A stretch of DNA of 64,000 nt from Pseudosporangium ferrugineum (GTDB lineage: Bacteria; Actinomycetota; Actinomycetes; Mycobacteriales; Micromonosporaceae): assembly GCF_003002065.1 (NCBI RefSeq), contig NZ_PVZG01000011.1:1-64000 (forward strand). The letters run 5' to 3'. Below the pieces are notes generated by a model. The model was not told the origin of the DNA. It saw only the letters and a program-made list of their open reading frames with translations, and ran no database searches. The position numbers were made by a program, and so were the translations under genes. How positions within the stretch are numbered: the stretch's first letter is position 1; the number at the start of each line of letters is the position of its first letter. Positions 15,221 to 27,353 of the stretch are shown in pieces.

Positions 15221-16825
15221 CTACGGTCGGTGCAGGGCGTCCACGCCGCCCGGGCTGCCGACCAGCGGCTGTGCCGGCTCGCCGTCGGCGTACTGCTCAT
15301 CCTCGTACTCCTGCTCGAGTCCGGCCACCGCAGCGGTCGCCGCATCCTTCGAGGCGTCGGGCATCGACACGCGCTTGCCGACGCTCTCGAGCAGGTGCTT
15401 GCCGATCAGGTGACCGGCCGGAAGCTCGATCGGATACTGCCCATCGAAGCAGGCCATGCAGAGCCGTGTCTTCGGCTGCTCGGTCGCCTGCACCAGACCG
15501 TCCAGCGAAACGTACCCGAGGGAGTCGGCGCCGATCGAGCGGCGGATCCCGTCGATCTCGAGCCCGTTGGCGATCAGCTCGGCGCGGGTGGCGAAGTCGA
15601 TGCCGTAGAAACACGGCCACTTGACCGGCGGGGACGAGATCCGCACGTGCACCTCGAGCGCCCCGGCCTCCCGCAGCATGCGGATCTGCGCGCGCTGGGT
15701 GTTGCCCCGGACGATCGAGTCGTCGATGACCACGATGCGCTTGCCGCGTACGACCTCGCGCAGGGGGTTGAGCTTCAGGCGGATGCCCAGCTGGCGGATC
15801 GTCTGCGAGGGCTGGATGAAGGTGCGGCCCACGTACGCGTTCTTCATGAAGCCCGCGCTGTACGGAATGCCGGATTCCTCCGCGTAACCGATCGCGGCCG
15901 GAATGCCCGATTCCGGAACGCCGATGACCAGGTCCGCCTCGACCGGGTGCTCCTTGGCCAGCCGGCGGCCGACCCCCACCCGGGCGGCGTAGATGTTGCG
16001 GCCGGCGATGGTGGTGTCGGGACGGGCAAGATAGACGTACTCGAAGAGGCAACCTTTCGGCTCCGGCGTCGCGAACCGGCTCGAACGCAGGCCGTGCTCG
16101 TCGATCGCGAGGATCTCGCCGGGTTCCACCTCGCGCACGAAGCTCGCGCCGACGATGTCGAGGGCCGCCGTCTCGCTGGCCACGGCCCAGCCGCGCTCCA
16201 TCCGGCCGAGCACGAGCGGGCGTACGCCCTGGGCGTCGCGGGCCGCGTACAGGGTGCCCTCGTCCATGAAGACGAAGCTGAAGGCGCCCCGCAGGCTCGG
16301 GAGGACCTCCATGGCCGCGGCCTCGACCGACAGGTCGGGACGGCTGGCCAGCAGGGCCGTCACGAGGGCGGTGTCCGAGGTCGCCATGTCGGCCTCGAGG
16401 CCGCGCTCGGCGACCTCCCGGGCCAGCTCGGCGGTGTTGACCAGGTTGCCGTTGTGGGCCAGGGCGATCGTCGTGCCCGCCGTGGTGGCGCGGATCGTGG
16501 GCTGGGCGTTCTCCCAGTTAGAACCGCCGGTGGTGGAGTAACGGGTGTGGCCGATGGCGAGATGACCGCGCAGGCTCGCCAGCGTCGGCTCGTCGAAGAC
16601 CTGGGAGACCAGGCCGAGATCCTTGTAGACCACGACACCGGAGCCGTCACTGACGGCGATGCCGGCAGCTTCCTGGCCGCGGTGCTGCAGTGCGAAGAGG
16701 CCGAAATAGGTAAGTTTCGCGACCTCTTCCTCCGGGGCCCAGACGCCGAAGACGCCGCAGGCATCCTGGGGTCCGCGGTCCTGGGGGTCGAGATCGTCGG
16801 TCAACCGGCCGTCGCCTCGGGGCAC
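15221..16825 (-). CDS. purF: amidophosphoribosyltransferase
   Basis: A 534-aa enzyme catalysing the committed step of purine synthesis, converting PRPP and glutamine to phosphoribosylamine. A 22-residue propeptide precedes Cys23 (QDACGVFGVW), the Ntn glutaminase nucleophile, so autocatalytic removal is expected. Glutaminase residues GHTRYSTTG and HNGNL follow. The PRPP loop is VVIDDSIVRGNT, and Cys residues of a possible Fe-S cluster are in the C-terminal half (PCFYGIDF, LCMACFDG). The GTG at 16825 has GGGAG 8 nt upstream. purM follows at 78 bp. Confidence 0.97.
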   Translation of the reverse strand: MPRGDGRLTDDLDPQDRGPQDACGVFGVWAPEEEVAKLTYFGLFALQHRGQEAAGIAVSDGSGVVVYKDLGLVSQVFDEPTLASLRGHLAIGHTRYSTTGGSNWENAQPTIRATTAGTTIALAHNGNLVNTAELAREVAERGLEADMATSDTALVTALLASRPDLSVEAAAMEVLPSLRGAFSFVFMDEGTLYAARDAQGVRPLVLGRMERGWAVASETAALDIVGASFVREVEPGEILAIDEHGLRSSRFATPEPKGCLFEYVYLARPDTTIAGRNIYAARVGVGRRLAKEHPVEADLVIGVPESGIPAAIGYAEESGIPYSAGFMKNAYVGRTFIQPSQTIRQLGIRLKLNPLREVVRGKRIVVIDDSIVRGNTQRAQIRMLREAGALEVHVRISSPPVKWPCFYGIDFATRAELIANGLEIDGIRRSIGADSLGYVSLDGLVQATEQPKTRLCMACFDGQYPIELPAGHLIGKHLLESVGKRVSMPDASKDAATAAVAGLEQEYEDEQYADGEPAQPLVGSPGGVDALHRP

Positions 16826-16903
16826 GCGCTTGCTCCCTCATGCTGATCTGCTCGGACTTGCTCGTCTGTACCGACCGACCAGTGTACGCGAGGCCAGGGG
16901 CCT

Positions 16904-17266
16904 TCAGCTCGGGTGCACAGGGAGGTACGGAGTGAGATCTGTGCGTATTCCACTGGCCCGGATCCGGTCGGAGGACACCGCATCGGACCAGCTCAGGCGG
17001 CCGGTGGCGACGAGGAGCCAGGTCATCGGATCGGTCTCGACCACATTGGGCGGAGTGCCGCGGGTGTGCCGGGGACCGGCCACGCACTGAATAGCACCGA
17101 AAGGTGGAATACGGACCTCCACCGATCGGCCCGGAGCGGTTCGCGCGAGCTCGGCCAGCAGCGCTCGCACAGCGTCACGAAGCACCGGACGCTCGGGTTC
17201 GCCACCGGCGTCCAGCGCGTCCAACGCCACGCCGACGGCTTCGGATTTATTGTGCGCAGGAGACAC
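16904..17266 (-). CDS. SCP_3-type sterol-carrier-like protein
   Basis: A 120-aa protein whose C-terminal part (VRIPPFGAIQCVAGPRHTRG, PPNVVETDPMTWLLVATGRL, WSDAV, then RASGIRTDLTPYLPV) matches the small sterol-carrier-type domain conserved next to purF in actinomycetes, as I recall. I chose GTG 17266 because TATTGT (plus-strand 17273-17278) lies 6 nt upstream, fitting a leaderless start; the longer frame to 17584 runs through the divergent gene's promoter. Ligand and role are unknown. It directly precedes purF with a 78-bp gap and may share its regulation. Confidence 0.82.
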   Translation of the reverse strand: MSPAHNKSEAVGVALDALDAGGEPERPVLRDAVRALLAELARTAPGRSVEVRIPPFGAIQCVAGPRHTRGTPPNVVETDPMTWLLVATGRLSWSDAVSSDRIRASGIRTDLTPYLPVHPS

Positions 17267-17426
17267 GTCGGGACAATACGACCCGGCGAATGGCCACAAC
17301 CCGGCGGCCCTGACTCGCGCTGAAGTCGTCCGACAGGGCATAGTGGCCGACGGTGTGTACTCGTCGCGGGATCCAGAGGGCAAATCCAAGGCACCCCGGG
17401 GACCGCGCGACCGGAAGGCGGTGGAC

Positions 17427-19577
17427 GTGACAACGCACCTGAGAGCCCGGGCAGTCCTGGCCGGTGCGTTCCTGGCGGTGATCGGTGGCGTGTTCGTCGC
17501 ACCCACCGCGGCGCTGGCGGCGGGCCCCACGGTGGCCATCACCGGCTTGTCGTCGGGAGACATCCCGTCCGGCGGCAAGACCACGCTGAACTACTCCATC
17601 ACCAACTCGAACCCCGCCCTGGCCGCGAACGTCACGGTCGTCATCAGCGCCGACGGCATGAGCTGCGACCGGTGCAACTTCGACGACAGCATCCCGGCGG
17701 GCGGCAAGAAGGACTACACGGCCAACCTGACCGCCGGCACCGTCGAGCCTGGAGAGAAGGACGACATCCAGCTGCGGATCGTGGCGACCGTCTCCGGTCC
17801 CGGCGGCGGAAGTGGCAGCGCCACCCGCGGGATCACGGTCCGCGGTCCGGACAAGCCGCAGGCGGTGCGCCAGGTCAGCGGCAAGGTCAAGGACCAGGAC
17901 GGCAAGTCCGTGTCCGGCGCGTCGGTCGCGATGCGGGACAGCGCCGGCCGCAACTTCAACAGCGTCTCCGGCAACGACGGCGGCTATTCCTTCCGCTCGA
18001 CGGAGGGCAACCCGATCGCCGTCGGCTCGCTGCTGGTGATCGCCGGCAAGCAGGGCTACAAGGGTGATCCCGTCACCGCGCAGGGCCGTGCGGACAAGTC
18101 CGTCAACGTCCCGCTGACGATCAAGCTGATCGCCGCCACGACCTCGCCGACGGCGACGCCCTCGTCCTCCCCGAGCGCCACCCCGACCGAGGAGGTGACC
18201 GACGAGGAATCGGAGGCTGCCACCGACGAGGAGAGCGCCGCCGCCGGGCCGCCCACGGACAAGGCGTCGGGCGAGGACAAGGGCTCCGGCTCGATGCTGT
18301 TCATCCTGCTCGGTGGCCTCCTGGTCGCCGCGGGCATCGGCGCCATCGTGCTCATGTTCATGCGCCGCAAGAACAACCCCGACGACGACCCGGACGCCGC
18401 CGGCGCCGGCGGCACCGTCCCGCCCACGCCCGGCCGCTACGGCGGGGGCGGCGTCGACGAGACCCGGCTGGCAGCCCCGGTCGGCGGGCGCGGCGGGGAC
18501 GCCACGATGATCGCTCCGCGATCCGGTGCACCGTCCATGGCGGACGCTCCGACGATGATCCAGCGTGCGCCCGTGGTCGACCCGGTGGACGAGTTCCCGG
18601 ACCCGTACGGCGCTCCCATGCCGCAGAGCGGGGCGTACAACGCACCCGGTGGCTGGGGCTCCGCTCCGGCGGCGGGCGCTGCCGGGGCCGCGGGAGCGTA
18701 CGGTGCTGCCGCCGGAGCCGCGGGCACGTACGGCGGGGCCACTCAGTACGGCGGCGCGCCGGTGCCGGCCCAGGGCGGTGGCTACGACGACGCCGACGCC
18801 AACGGCTACGGCGCGTACGACGACCGTGGCGGGTACGCCGAGCAGGCGCCGTACGAGGACCCGACCGGGTTCGCGCCGGCCGCCGCGGCGCCGCAGCGCT
18901 ACGACGAGCCGACCGGCATGTACCGGCCCGGCCAGGAGGCGTTCGACGACCAGGCGGGCTACCAGGCGCCGGGCTACGACAACGGTTACGCCGGCGCGCC
19001 GGCCGACGACTTCGCCGCGCCCGCTCAGGGTCACGCGTACGGCGCCGGCGGGTACAACGACCAGCCCGAGGGCGACTACGGCTCCTGGGACGGCCCGGGC
19101 GGCGGTCTCGACAACGGCAACGGGTACGGGCCGCAGCCGGGCGCGGGCACCTACGGCGGTGCCGCGCAGTCCGGTGGCACGTACGGCGGCGGCCAGAGCG
19201 GCGGCACCTACGGCGGCGGAGCGGCACCGGCCGCCGGCACGTACGGTGGCGGCGCCGCGAGCGGTGGCACCTACGGCGGCGCGGGCACGTACGGCGCGGC
19301 GGCCGACGACGGCTACGGCAACGACCCGGGCTACGGCGATCAGGGCGGCTACGACCAGGGCGGCGGCTACGGCGGTGCTCCGCAGGGCGGCGGCACGTAC
19401 GGTGGCGGCGGCTACGGCGGCGAGCAGCCCGGCTATGGCGACCAGGGCGGCTACGACCAGCGCGGTGGCACGTACGGCGGCGACCAGCAGGGCGGCGGCC
19501 GGCGGGCCGCCCGTCCCCAGCCGCCGGAGGGTTCGCAGCCGGGTCAGCGCCGGTCCCTGGACTGGCTGGACGACTGA
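17427..19577 (+). CDS. membrane-anchored surface protein with Gly/Tyr-rich cytoplasmic repeat tail
   Basis: A 716-aa protein. GTG 17427 follows GGAAGG at 9 nt and gives a clean signal peptide (AVLAGAFLAVIGGVFVAPTA). Residues 35-145 are an immunoglobulin-like beta domain with a Cys pair (MSCDRCNF). Residues 149-210 form a carboxypeptidase-regulatory-like domain (VSGKVKDQDGKSVSGASVAM). A Ser/Thr/Pro/Glu linker precedes one membrane helix (about 288-311, LFILLGGLLVAAGIGAIVL). The remaining 400 residues are cytoplasmic by topology and low-complexity, with many GGTYGGG, QGGYDQ and GYGD units, ending RRSLDWLDD. It resembles no enzyme. A scaffold or condensate-forming role is inference. Confidence 0.85.
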   Translation: MTTHLRARAVLAGAFLAVIGGVFVAPTAALAAGPTVAITGLSSGDIPSGGKTTLNYSITNSNPALAANVTVVISADGMSCDRCNFDDSIPAGGKKDYTANLTAGTVEPGEKDDIQLRIVATVSGPGGGSGSATRGITVRGPDKPQAVRQVSGKVKDQDGKSVSGASVAMRDSAGRNFNSVSGNDGGYSFRSTEGNPIAVGSLLVIAGKQGYKGDPVTAQGRADKSVNVPLTIKLIAATTSPTATPSSSPSATPTEEVTDEESEAATDEESAAAGPPTDKASGEDKGSGSMLFILLGGLLVAAGIGAIVLMFMRRKNNPDDDPDAAGAGGTVPPTPGRYGGGGVDETRLAAPVGGRGGDATMIAPRSGAPSMADAPTMIQRAPVVDPVDEFPDPYGAPMPQSGAYNAPGGWGSAPAAGAAGAAGAYGAAAGAAGTYGGATQYGGAPVPAQGGGYDDADANGYGAYDDRGGYAEQAPYEDPTGFAPAAAAPQRYDEPTGMYRPGQEAFDDQAGYQAPGYDNGYAGAPADDFAAPAQGHAYGAGGYNDQPEGDYGSWDGPGGGLDNGNGYGPQPGAGTYGGAAQSGGTYGGGQSGGTYGGGAAPAAGTYGGGAASGGTYGGAGTYGAAADDGYGNDPGYGDQGGYDQGGGYGGAPQGGGTYGGGGYGGEQPGYGDQGGYDQRGGTYGGDQQGGGRRAARPQPPEGSQPGQRRSLDWLDD

Positions 19578-19605
19578 TCCGCCGCTAGCGCGCCTTACCC
19601 ACGAA

Positions 19606-19642
19606 GAAGGCCGGCCCCGTCATTGCGACAGGGCCGGCCTTC
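19606..19642. terminator. bidirectional terminator between convergent genes
   Basis: GAAGGCCGGCCC (19606-19617) and GGGCCGGCCTTC (19631-19642) form a perfect 12-bp stem with a 13-nt loop. It is located between the Gly/Tyr-rich protein gene (stop 19577) and purL (stop 19665) and can serve both strands. Confidence 0.85.
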
Positions 19643-19664
19643 TCGTCATGCCGTGCGGTGGAGG

Positions 19665-22636
<2,972 letters not shown>

Positions 22637-22640
<4 letters not shown>

Positions 22641-23350
22641 CGCTGGGCTCCCCCTGTGAGCTGCCCGCCCGCGGCCGTCCCGGCCAGGTGCCGAAGGGCG
22701 GAGGTGAAGAAGCCGAGGCCGTCGAGCGACGGGCCGGTCAGCGCCTCCACCGCGTGTTCCGGATGCGGCATGATGCCGACCACGTTGCCGGCAGCGTTGG
22801 TGATGGCCGCGATGTCGCGCTGCGAGCCGTTCGGGTTGCCGCGGACGTAGCGCGCGACGACCCGGCCCTCCCCCTCGAGCTCGTCGAGCGTCCGCTGGTC
22901 GGCGACGTAGCAGCCCTCGCCGTTCTTCACCGGGATCAGGATCTCCTGTCCGTCGGTGAAGCTGGTCGTCCAGGCCGTCGAGGTGCTCTCGAGGCGCAGG
23001 TACTGATCGCGGTTGCGGAAGTGCAGGTGCTGGTTGCGGGTGAGGGCGCCGGGCAGCAGGTGGGCCTCGCAGAGGATCTGGAAGCCGTTGCAGATGCCGA
23101 GCACCGGCAGGCCGCCGCGGGCGGCGTCCGCGATGGTCTCCATCACCGGGGCGAACCGGGCGATGGCGCCGCAGCGCAGGGCATCGCCGTACGAGAAGCC
23201 GCCGGGCAGAACCACGGCGTCGACACCGTGCAGGTCCGCGTCGCCGTGCCAGAGGCGCACGGCCTCACCGCCGGCGATGCGGACCGCGCGGGCCGCGTCG
23301 CCGTCGTCCAGCGAACCGGGGAAGGTGACGACGCCGATCCGCATGGTCAC
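22637..23350 (-). CDS. purQ: phosphoribosylformylglycinamidine synthase subunit PurQ (glutaminase)
   Basis: A 237-aa class I glutamine amidotransferase that supplies ammonia to PurL. The nucleophile is in [13 protein letters not shown] and the His/Glu pair in [30 protein letters not shown] is the family N-terminus. Its GTG start overlaps the purS stop (GTGA), and its end overlaps purL by 4 nt, so purS, purQ and purL form one tightly coupled translation unit. An ATG at 23344 is an alternative start that gives nearly the same protein. Confidence 0.97.
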
Positions 23351-23613
23351 GCGCTCATCCGCGCGGCGTCACCGGCCGGCTCGTCGACCCGGATCGAGAA
23401 GTCCTCGATGACCGGGTTGGCGAGCAGCTTGTCGGCGATCTCGCGGGCGGTGTCGAGATCCGGTTCTCCGGCGAACTCGATCTCGATGCGGCGTCCGATG
23501 CGTACGGAGGAGACGTCGCTGACGCCGAGCCTCGGCAGCGCGTTGGCGACCGCCTGGCCCTGCGGATCGAGGATCTCCGGCTTGAGCATGACGTCGACGA
23601 CGACGCGAGCCAC
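23347..23613 (-). CDS. purS: phosphoribosylformylglycinamidine synthase subunit PurS
   Basis: An 88-aa protein that dimerises and bridges PurL and PurQ in the FGAM synthase complex. [19 protein letters not shown] is the family signature, and [14 protein letters not shown]-like ending is present as [19 protein letters not shown] 23613 is chosen because AGGAG lies 5 nt upstream; the GTG at 23619 would overlap that site. A TAGGCT hexamer upstream is a candidate -10 for the purSQL operon. Confidence 0.95.
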   Translation of the reverse strand: MARVVVDVMLKPEILDPQGQAVANALPRLGVSDVSSVRIGRRIEIEFAGEPDLDTAREIADKLLANPVIEDFSIRVDEPAGDAARMSA

Positions 23614-23619
23614 GGGCAC

Positions 23620-23937
23620 TCCTGACTGTGTAGGTGCGCAGTTGGGTGGCCCTCTAAGGGGCGAGCGGGCAAAGCCTACCTTGTACGGCCGCCGATCGAC
23701 CCATCGGCCGGTGTCGGCAGGCTGACGGGGAACGCGCTGAGCAGGGAATCTCGGCCGTGATCTCCACCACGGGGGTGGCCACGCGCCGCGATCGGGCGAT
23801 GACCAGCGGCGACATCGTTGCCATCACACCGTGATAGGTGTCAATTGGAGTCTTGCCGCCGGCGGTGGGCGACCTTACGTTCGGTCGACCAAGTTCGATG
23901 TCACCCCCAGCATCGACGAAATCGGAAGGAGCCCGGC
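23620..23937. other. divergent regulatory region between purS and the S1 protease gene
   Basis: About 320 bp containing the purSQL promoter on the minus strand and the protease promoter on the plus strand. Short dyads (CCGAT-6-ATCGG near 23691) are visible. In many actinomycetes purC lies near purS, but no purC-like frame is present here. No RNA gene was recognised. Confidence 0.4.
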
Positions 23938-24621
23938 GTGCGCATCCGCATCGCTGTCGCCTCTCTGGCCGCCGCCCTGACCGGCGTGCTGGCCGTCCCC
24001 GCCGCCGCCGACGCCGCCGACGACGGTCCCCAGCAGATCATCGGCGGCAGCACCGTCTCGTCGGCGCCCTGGGCCGCCGCGGTCCTGAGCAACGGCAGCT
24101 TCACCTGCTCCGGCACGATCATCTCGGCCAACTACGTGCTCACCGCGCGCCACTGCATCAGCGGCACGATGTCGGTCCGGGTCGGCAGCGTGAACCGCAC
24201 GTCGGGCGGCGTCACCCGTACGGTCAGCTCCACGACGACCCGCAACGACCTCGCGCTGATGCGGCTGAGCAGCTCCGTCTCGACCTCGTACATGCCGCTC
24301 TCCAGCGCCTATCCGCCGGTGGGTTCGACGAACTCGATCTACGGCTGGGGCCAGACCTGCTACAGCGGCTGCGGCGCGTCGACCACGCTGAAGACCGCGA
24401 CCGTCCAGGTCACTTCGACCAACCAGACCGACGCGTACGGGGGCCGCGCGATCGGCAGCACCGCGGTCAACGGCAACGCGTGGCGCGGCGACTCGGGCGG
24501 CCCGCAGGTCTACAACGGCGCCCAGGTGGGTGTCGCCTCGACCGCGGACGGCACGAGCCGCCAGTACTACGGCAGCGTCGCCTACAACCGGTCGTGGATC
24601 ACCTCGGTGGCCGGCGTCTGA
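23938..24621 (+). CDS. secreted S1 (chymotrypsin-fold) serine protease
   Basis: A 227-aa exported protease with a 26-residue signal peptide (RIAVASLAAALTGVLAVPAAADA), a very short propeptide and mature start IIGGSTV at 34-40. The triad is His72 (TARHC), Asp104 (RNDLALMRL) and Ser186 (GDSGGP). The Cys57-Cys73 pair matches the conserved disulfide beside His. In trypsin the S1-pocket residue six before Ser is Asp and residue four before is Cys; here these are Asn180 and Trp182, so classical Arg/Lys specificity is unlikely. GGAAGGAG precedes GTG 23938. It sits between purS and purB. Confidence 0.92.
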   Translation: MRIRIAVASLAAALTGVLAVPAAADAADDGPQQIIGGSTVSSAPWAAAVLSNGSFTCSGTIISANYVLTARHCISGTMSVRVGSVNRTSGGVTRTVSSTTTRNDLALMRLSSSVSTSYMPLSSAYPPVGSTNSIYGWGQTCYSGCGASTTLKTATVQVTSTNQTDAYGGRAIGSTAVNGNAWRGDSGGPQVYNGAQVGVASTADGTSRQYYGSVAYNRSWITSVAGV

Positions 24622-24675
24622 CGGAGATTCCCTCGGGGGTGGCGCGAGGCTGACTCCGCCGCCCCCGACGGGCGT

Positions 24676-26097
24676 TCAGAGGATCGGGGCGGGCGCGTAG
24701 CCGGCCGCTTCCGGATGCGCGGCGACGATGTCCGCAACCCGGGCGGCAACCGCCTCGACCTGGGCGGGCGCCGCACCCACGAAGGCCGCCCGGTCGGCGA
24801 CCAGCGCGTCGATCTCGGCCCGGGACAGGCTCAGCCGGCCGTCGGCGGCGAGCCGGTCGAAGAGGTCGTTCTCGGCGATGCCCTTCTCGCGCATGGCGAG
24901 CGCCACGCCCACCGCGTGCTCCTTGATCACCTCGTGCGCCACCTCGCGGCCGACGCCCTTGCGCACCGCGGCGACCAGGATCTTCGTGGTTGCCAGGAAC
25001 GGCAGGAAGCGGTCCAGCTCGCGGCCGATCACCGCCGGGTACGCCCCGAACTCGTCGAGCACCGTCAGGAACGTCTGGAACAGCCCATCGGTGGCGAAGA
25101 ACGCGTCCGGCAGGGCCACCCGGCGGACCACCGAGCAGGAGACGTCGCCCTCGTTCCACTGGTCGCCGGCCAGCTCCCCGACCATCGACAGGTAGCCGCG
25201 GACGATGACGGCGAGGCCGTTGACCCGTTCCGACGAGCGCGTGTTCATCTTGTGGGGCATCGCCGACGAGCCCACCTGGCCCGGCTTGAAGCCCTCGGTC
25301 ACCAGCTCCTGGCCGACCATGAGCCGGATCGTGGTGGCGAGCGACGACGGCGCCGCGACGACCTGCGCCAGGGCGGAGACCACGTCGAAGTCCAGCGAGC
25401 GCGGGTAGACCTGGCCGACGCTGGTCAGCACCCGTTCGAAGCCGAGGTGCCCGGCGACCTTGCGCTCCAGCTCGGCGAGCTTCGCCGCGTCGCCGTCGAG
25501 CAGGTCGAGCTGGTCGGCCGCCGTGCCGACCGGGCCCTTGATGCCGCGCAGGGGGTAGCGGCCGATGAGGTCGTCGAGCCGCTCGTACGCGATCAGCAGC
25601 TCCTCGGCCGCGCTCGCGAACCGCTTGCCCAGCGTCGTGGCCTGCGCCGCGACGTTGTGCGAGCGACCGGTCATGACCAGCTCACTGTGCTCGACGGCCC
25701 GCTCGGTGAGCCGCGCGAGGGCCGCAACGACCCGGCCGCGGATGAGCTCCAGGGACGCCCGGATCTGCAACTGCTCGACGTTCTCGGTGAGATCGCGCGA
25801 CGTCATGCCCTTGTGGATGTGCTCGTGCCCGGCGAGCGCGCTGAACTCCTCGATGCGGGCCTTCACGTCGTGCCGGGTGACGCGCTCGCGCTCGGCGATG
25901 CTCGCCAGGTCGACGTCGTCGACGACCCGCTCGTACGCCTCCACCACGCCGTCCGGCACCGTGACGCCGAGGTCGCGCTGGGCGCGCAGGACCGCGAGCC
26001 ACAGCCGGCGCTCCATCCGGATCTTCTCCTCGGGCGACCACAGGTCGACGAGGTCGGCGGACGCGTAGCGGCTGGCGAGGACGTTCGGGATGCTCAC
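24676..26097 (-). CDS. purB: adenylosuccinate lyase
   Basis: A 473-aa fumarase/aspartase-superfamily enzyme that releases fumarate from SAICAR and from adenylosuccinate, serving both IMP and AMP synthesis. YASADLVDLWSPEEKI opens the protein. ERVTRHDVKARIEEF, HKGMTSRDLTENVEQLQ and the flexible signature GSSAMPHKMNTRSSERV, with the catalytic Ser, are all present. The GTG start at 26097 overlaps the MFS gene's stop by 4 nt, so purB is translated as the last gene of an ArsR-MFS-purB operon rather than with the other pur genes. Confidence 0.97.
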   Translation of the reverse strand: MSIPNVLASRYASADLVDLWSPEEKIRMERRLWLAVLRAQRDLGVTVPDGVVEAYERVVDDVDLASIAERERVTRHDVKARIEEFSALAGHEHIHKGMTSRDLTENVEQLQIRASLELIRGRVVAALARLTERAVEHSELVMTGRSHNVAAQATTLGKRFASAAEELLIAYERLDDLIGRYPLRGIKGPVGTAADQLDLLDGDAAKLAELERKVAGHLGFERVLTSVGQVYPRSLDFDVVSALAQVVAAPSSLATTIRLMVGQELVTEGFKPGQVGSSAMPHKMNTRSSERVNGLAVIVRGYLSMVGELAGDQWNEGDVSCSVVRRVALPDAFFATDGLFQTFLTVLDEFGAYPAVIGRELDRFLPFLATTKILVAAVRKGVGREVAHEVIKEHAVGVALAMREKGIAENDLFDRLAADGRLSLSRAEIDALVADRAAFVGAAPAQVEAVAARVADIVAAHPEAAGYAPAPIL

Positions 26098-27353
26098 GCC
26101 GGCAATTCTTCCATGGGCTCCGGCGCGGTCCGTCCGCGCTCGGGCGGGCGGTGGCTCAGGTTACGCACGTCGCGGCTGCTCAGCATGCCGAGCACGGCGA
26201 GCGCGATCAGGCCGGCCGCGCCGACCAGCGTCGGCTCGACGCCGACGGCCTCCGCGATGGGTCCCGCGACGACCTGACCGATCGGGATCGCGATGAAGGA
26301 GCCGACCATGTCGTACGAGTAGACGCGCGCAAGCATGTCGGCGGGCACGTGCTCCTGCATGGTCGTCTCCCAGGCGACGACGAACTGCTCGATGGCGAGC
26401 CCGGTCACGAAGGTCGCGCCCATCAGCAGGCCGAGGTGCGGGGCGAGGCCGAGGGTGAGCAGGGGCAGCGCCAGGAAGGACGTGCACAGGACGCCGACGA
26501 ACAGCAGCCTGCGCACCTTGATCCGCATGGCGATGAAGGCGCCGAGCACCATCCCGGCGGTCTCCGCCGCCAGCACGAAGCCCCACGCCCGGCGGCCCAC
26601 GGAGGCGTCGGCGACGAGCGGGCCGAGCACGCCCAGGCCGCCGCTGAGGCACGCGTTGATCAGCCCGAACGCCGCGACGATGACCCACAACCAGGTCCGC
26701 GAGCGGAACTCGGTCCAGCCGGCCCGGAGGTCGGCCACGATGCCGCTCCGGCCCGATTCCTCGCCCTGCGCCGCGCCCGGGATCCGGAGGGCGGCGAAGC
26801 AGAGGCCGCCGATCAGGAAGGCAATCGCGTCGATCCCGATGCCCCAGCCCGGGCCGACGGTCGCCACCAGGACGCCGCCGAGGGGCGCGCCGACGATGAA
26901 CGCGCCGTTGAACACCATGCGGTTGAGGCCGTTCGCCTGCTGGCGCAAGTCGGCGGGGATCAGCTGGGGCAGGATCGCCGACGACGCGGGCATCGCGAGG
27001 GCGGACACCATGCCGTTGACCGCGGAGAGGGCGATCAGCAGCGGGACTGTGGCCGTACCCGTCAGCACGAGGGCCGCCACCGCGCCCTGGGTGACCGCCG
27101 CCGCGGCGCTCGACCCGACCATCAGCAGGTGTTTCGGCAGGCGGTCGGCGAGCGCGCCGCCGAAGAGCAGGAACAGCACGTTGGCCAGCACCCGCGCGCC
27201 GACGACGAGGCCGAGATCGCTCGCCGATCCGGTGAGGTCGAGGACGGCGAAGGCCAGCGCGACGGGGGCGACGGCGTTGCCGAGCGCGGTGACGGTCCGG
27301 CCCGCGAGCAGATAGCGGAACGCCACGTGACGCAGCGGCGCGAACGCACTCAT
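26094..27353 (-). CDS. MFS transporter (drug-efflux type)
   Basis: A 419-aa twelve-helix major facilitator. The start MSAFAPLRHVAFRYLLAGRTVTALG and the loop LFLLFGGALADRLPKHLLMVGS (motif A-like GGxLADRxxK) are typical of the enterobactin/macrolide exporter-like branch (MFS_3). ATG 27353 overlaps the ArsR gene's stop by 4 nt, and the end overlaps purB by 4 nt. Pairing with an ArsR-family repressor suggests ligand-induced efflux. The transported compound is unknown. Confidence 0.9.
   Translation of the reverse strand: MSAFAPLRHVAFRYLLAGRTVTALGNAVAPVALAFAVLDLTGSASDLGLVVGARVLANVLFLLFGGALADRLPKHLLMVGSSAAAAVTQGAVAALVLTGTATVPLLIALSAVNGMVSALAMPASSAILPQLIPADLRQQANGLNRMVFNGAFIVGAPLGGVLVATVGPGWGIGIDAIAFLIGGLCFAALRIPGAAQGEESGRSGIVADLRAGWTEFRSRTWLWVIVAAFGLINACLSGGLGVLGPLVADASVGRRAWGFVLAAETAGMVLGAFIAMRIKVRRLLFVGVLCTSFLALPLLTLGLAPHLGLLMGATFVTGLAIEQFVVAWETTMQEHVPADMLARVYSYDMVGSFIAIPIGQVVAGPIAEAVGVEPTLVGAAGLIALAVLGMLSSRDVRNLSHRPPERGRTAPEPMEELPA

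Noticed and set aside
16826-16903. Purine riboswitch or leader RNA before purF
   Set aside because: The gap is only 78 bp and shows no conserved guanine- or PRPP-riboswitch core.
17266-17584. Longer start (17584) for the SCP-like gene upstream of purF
   Set aside because: The extra 106 residues overlap the coding start of the divergent membrane protein and lack conservation; TATTGT sits at leaderless spacing before GTG 17266.
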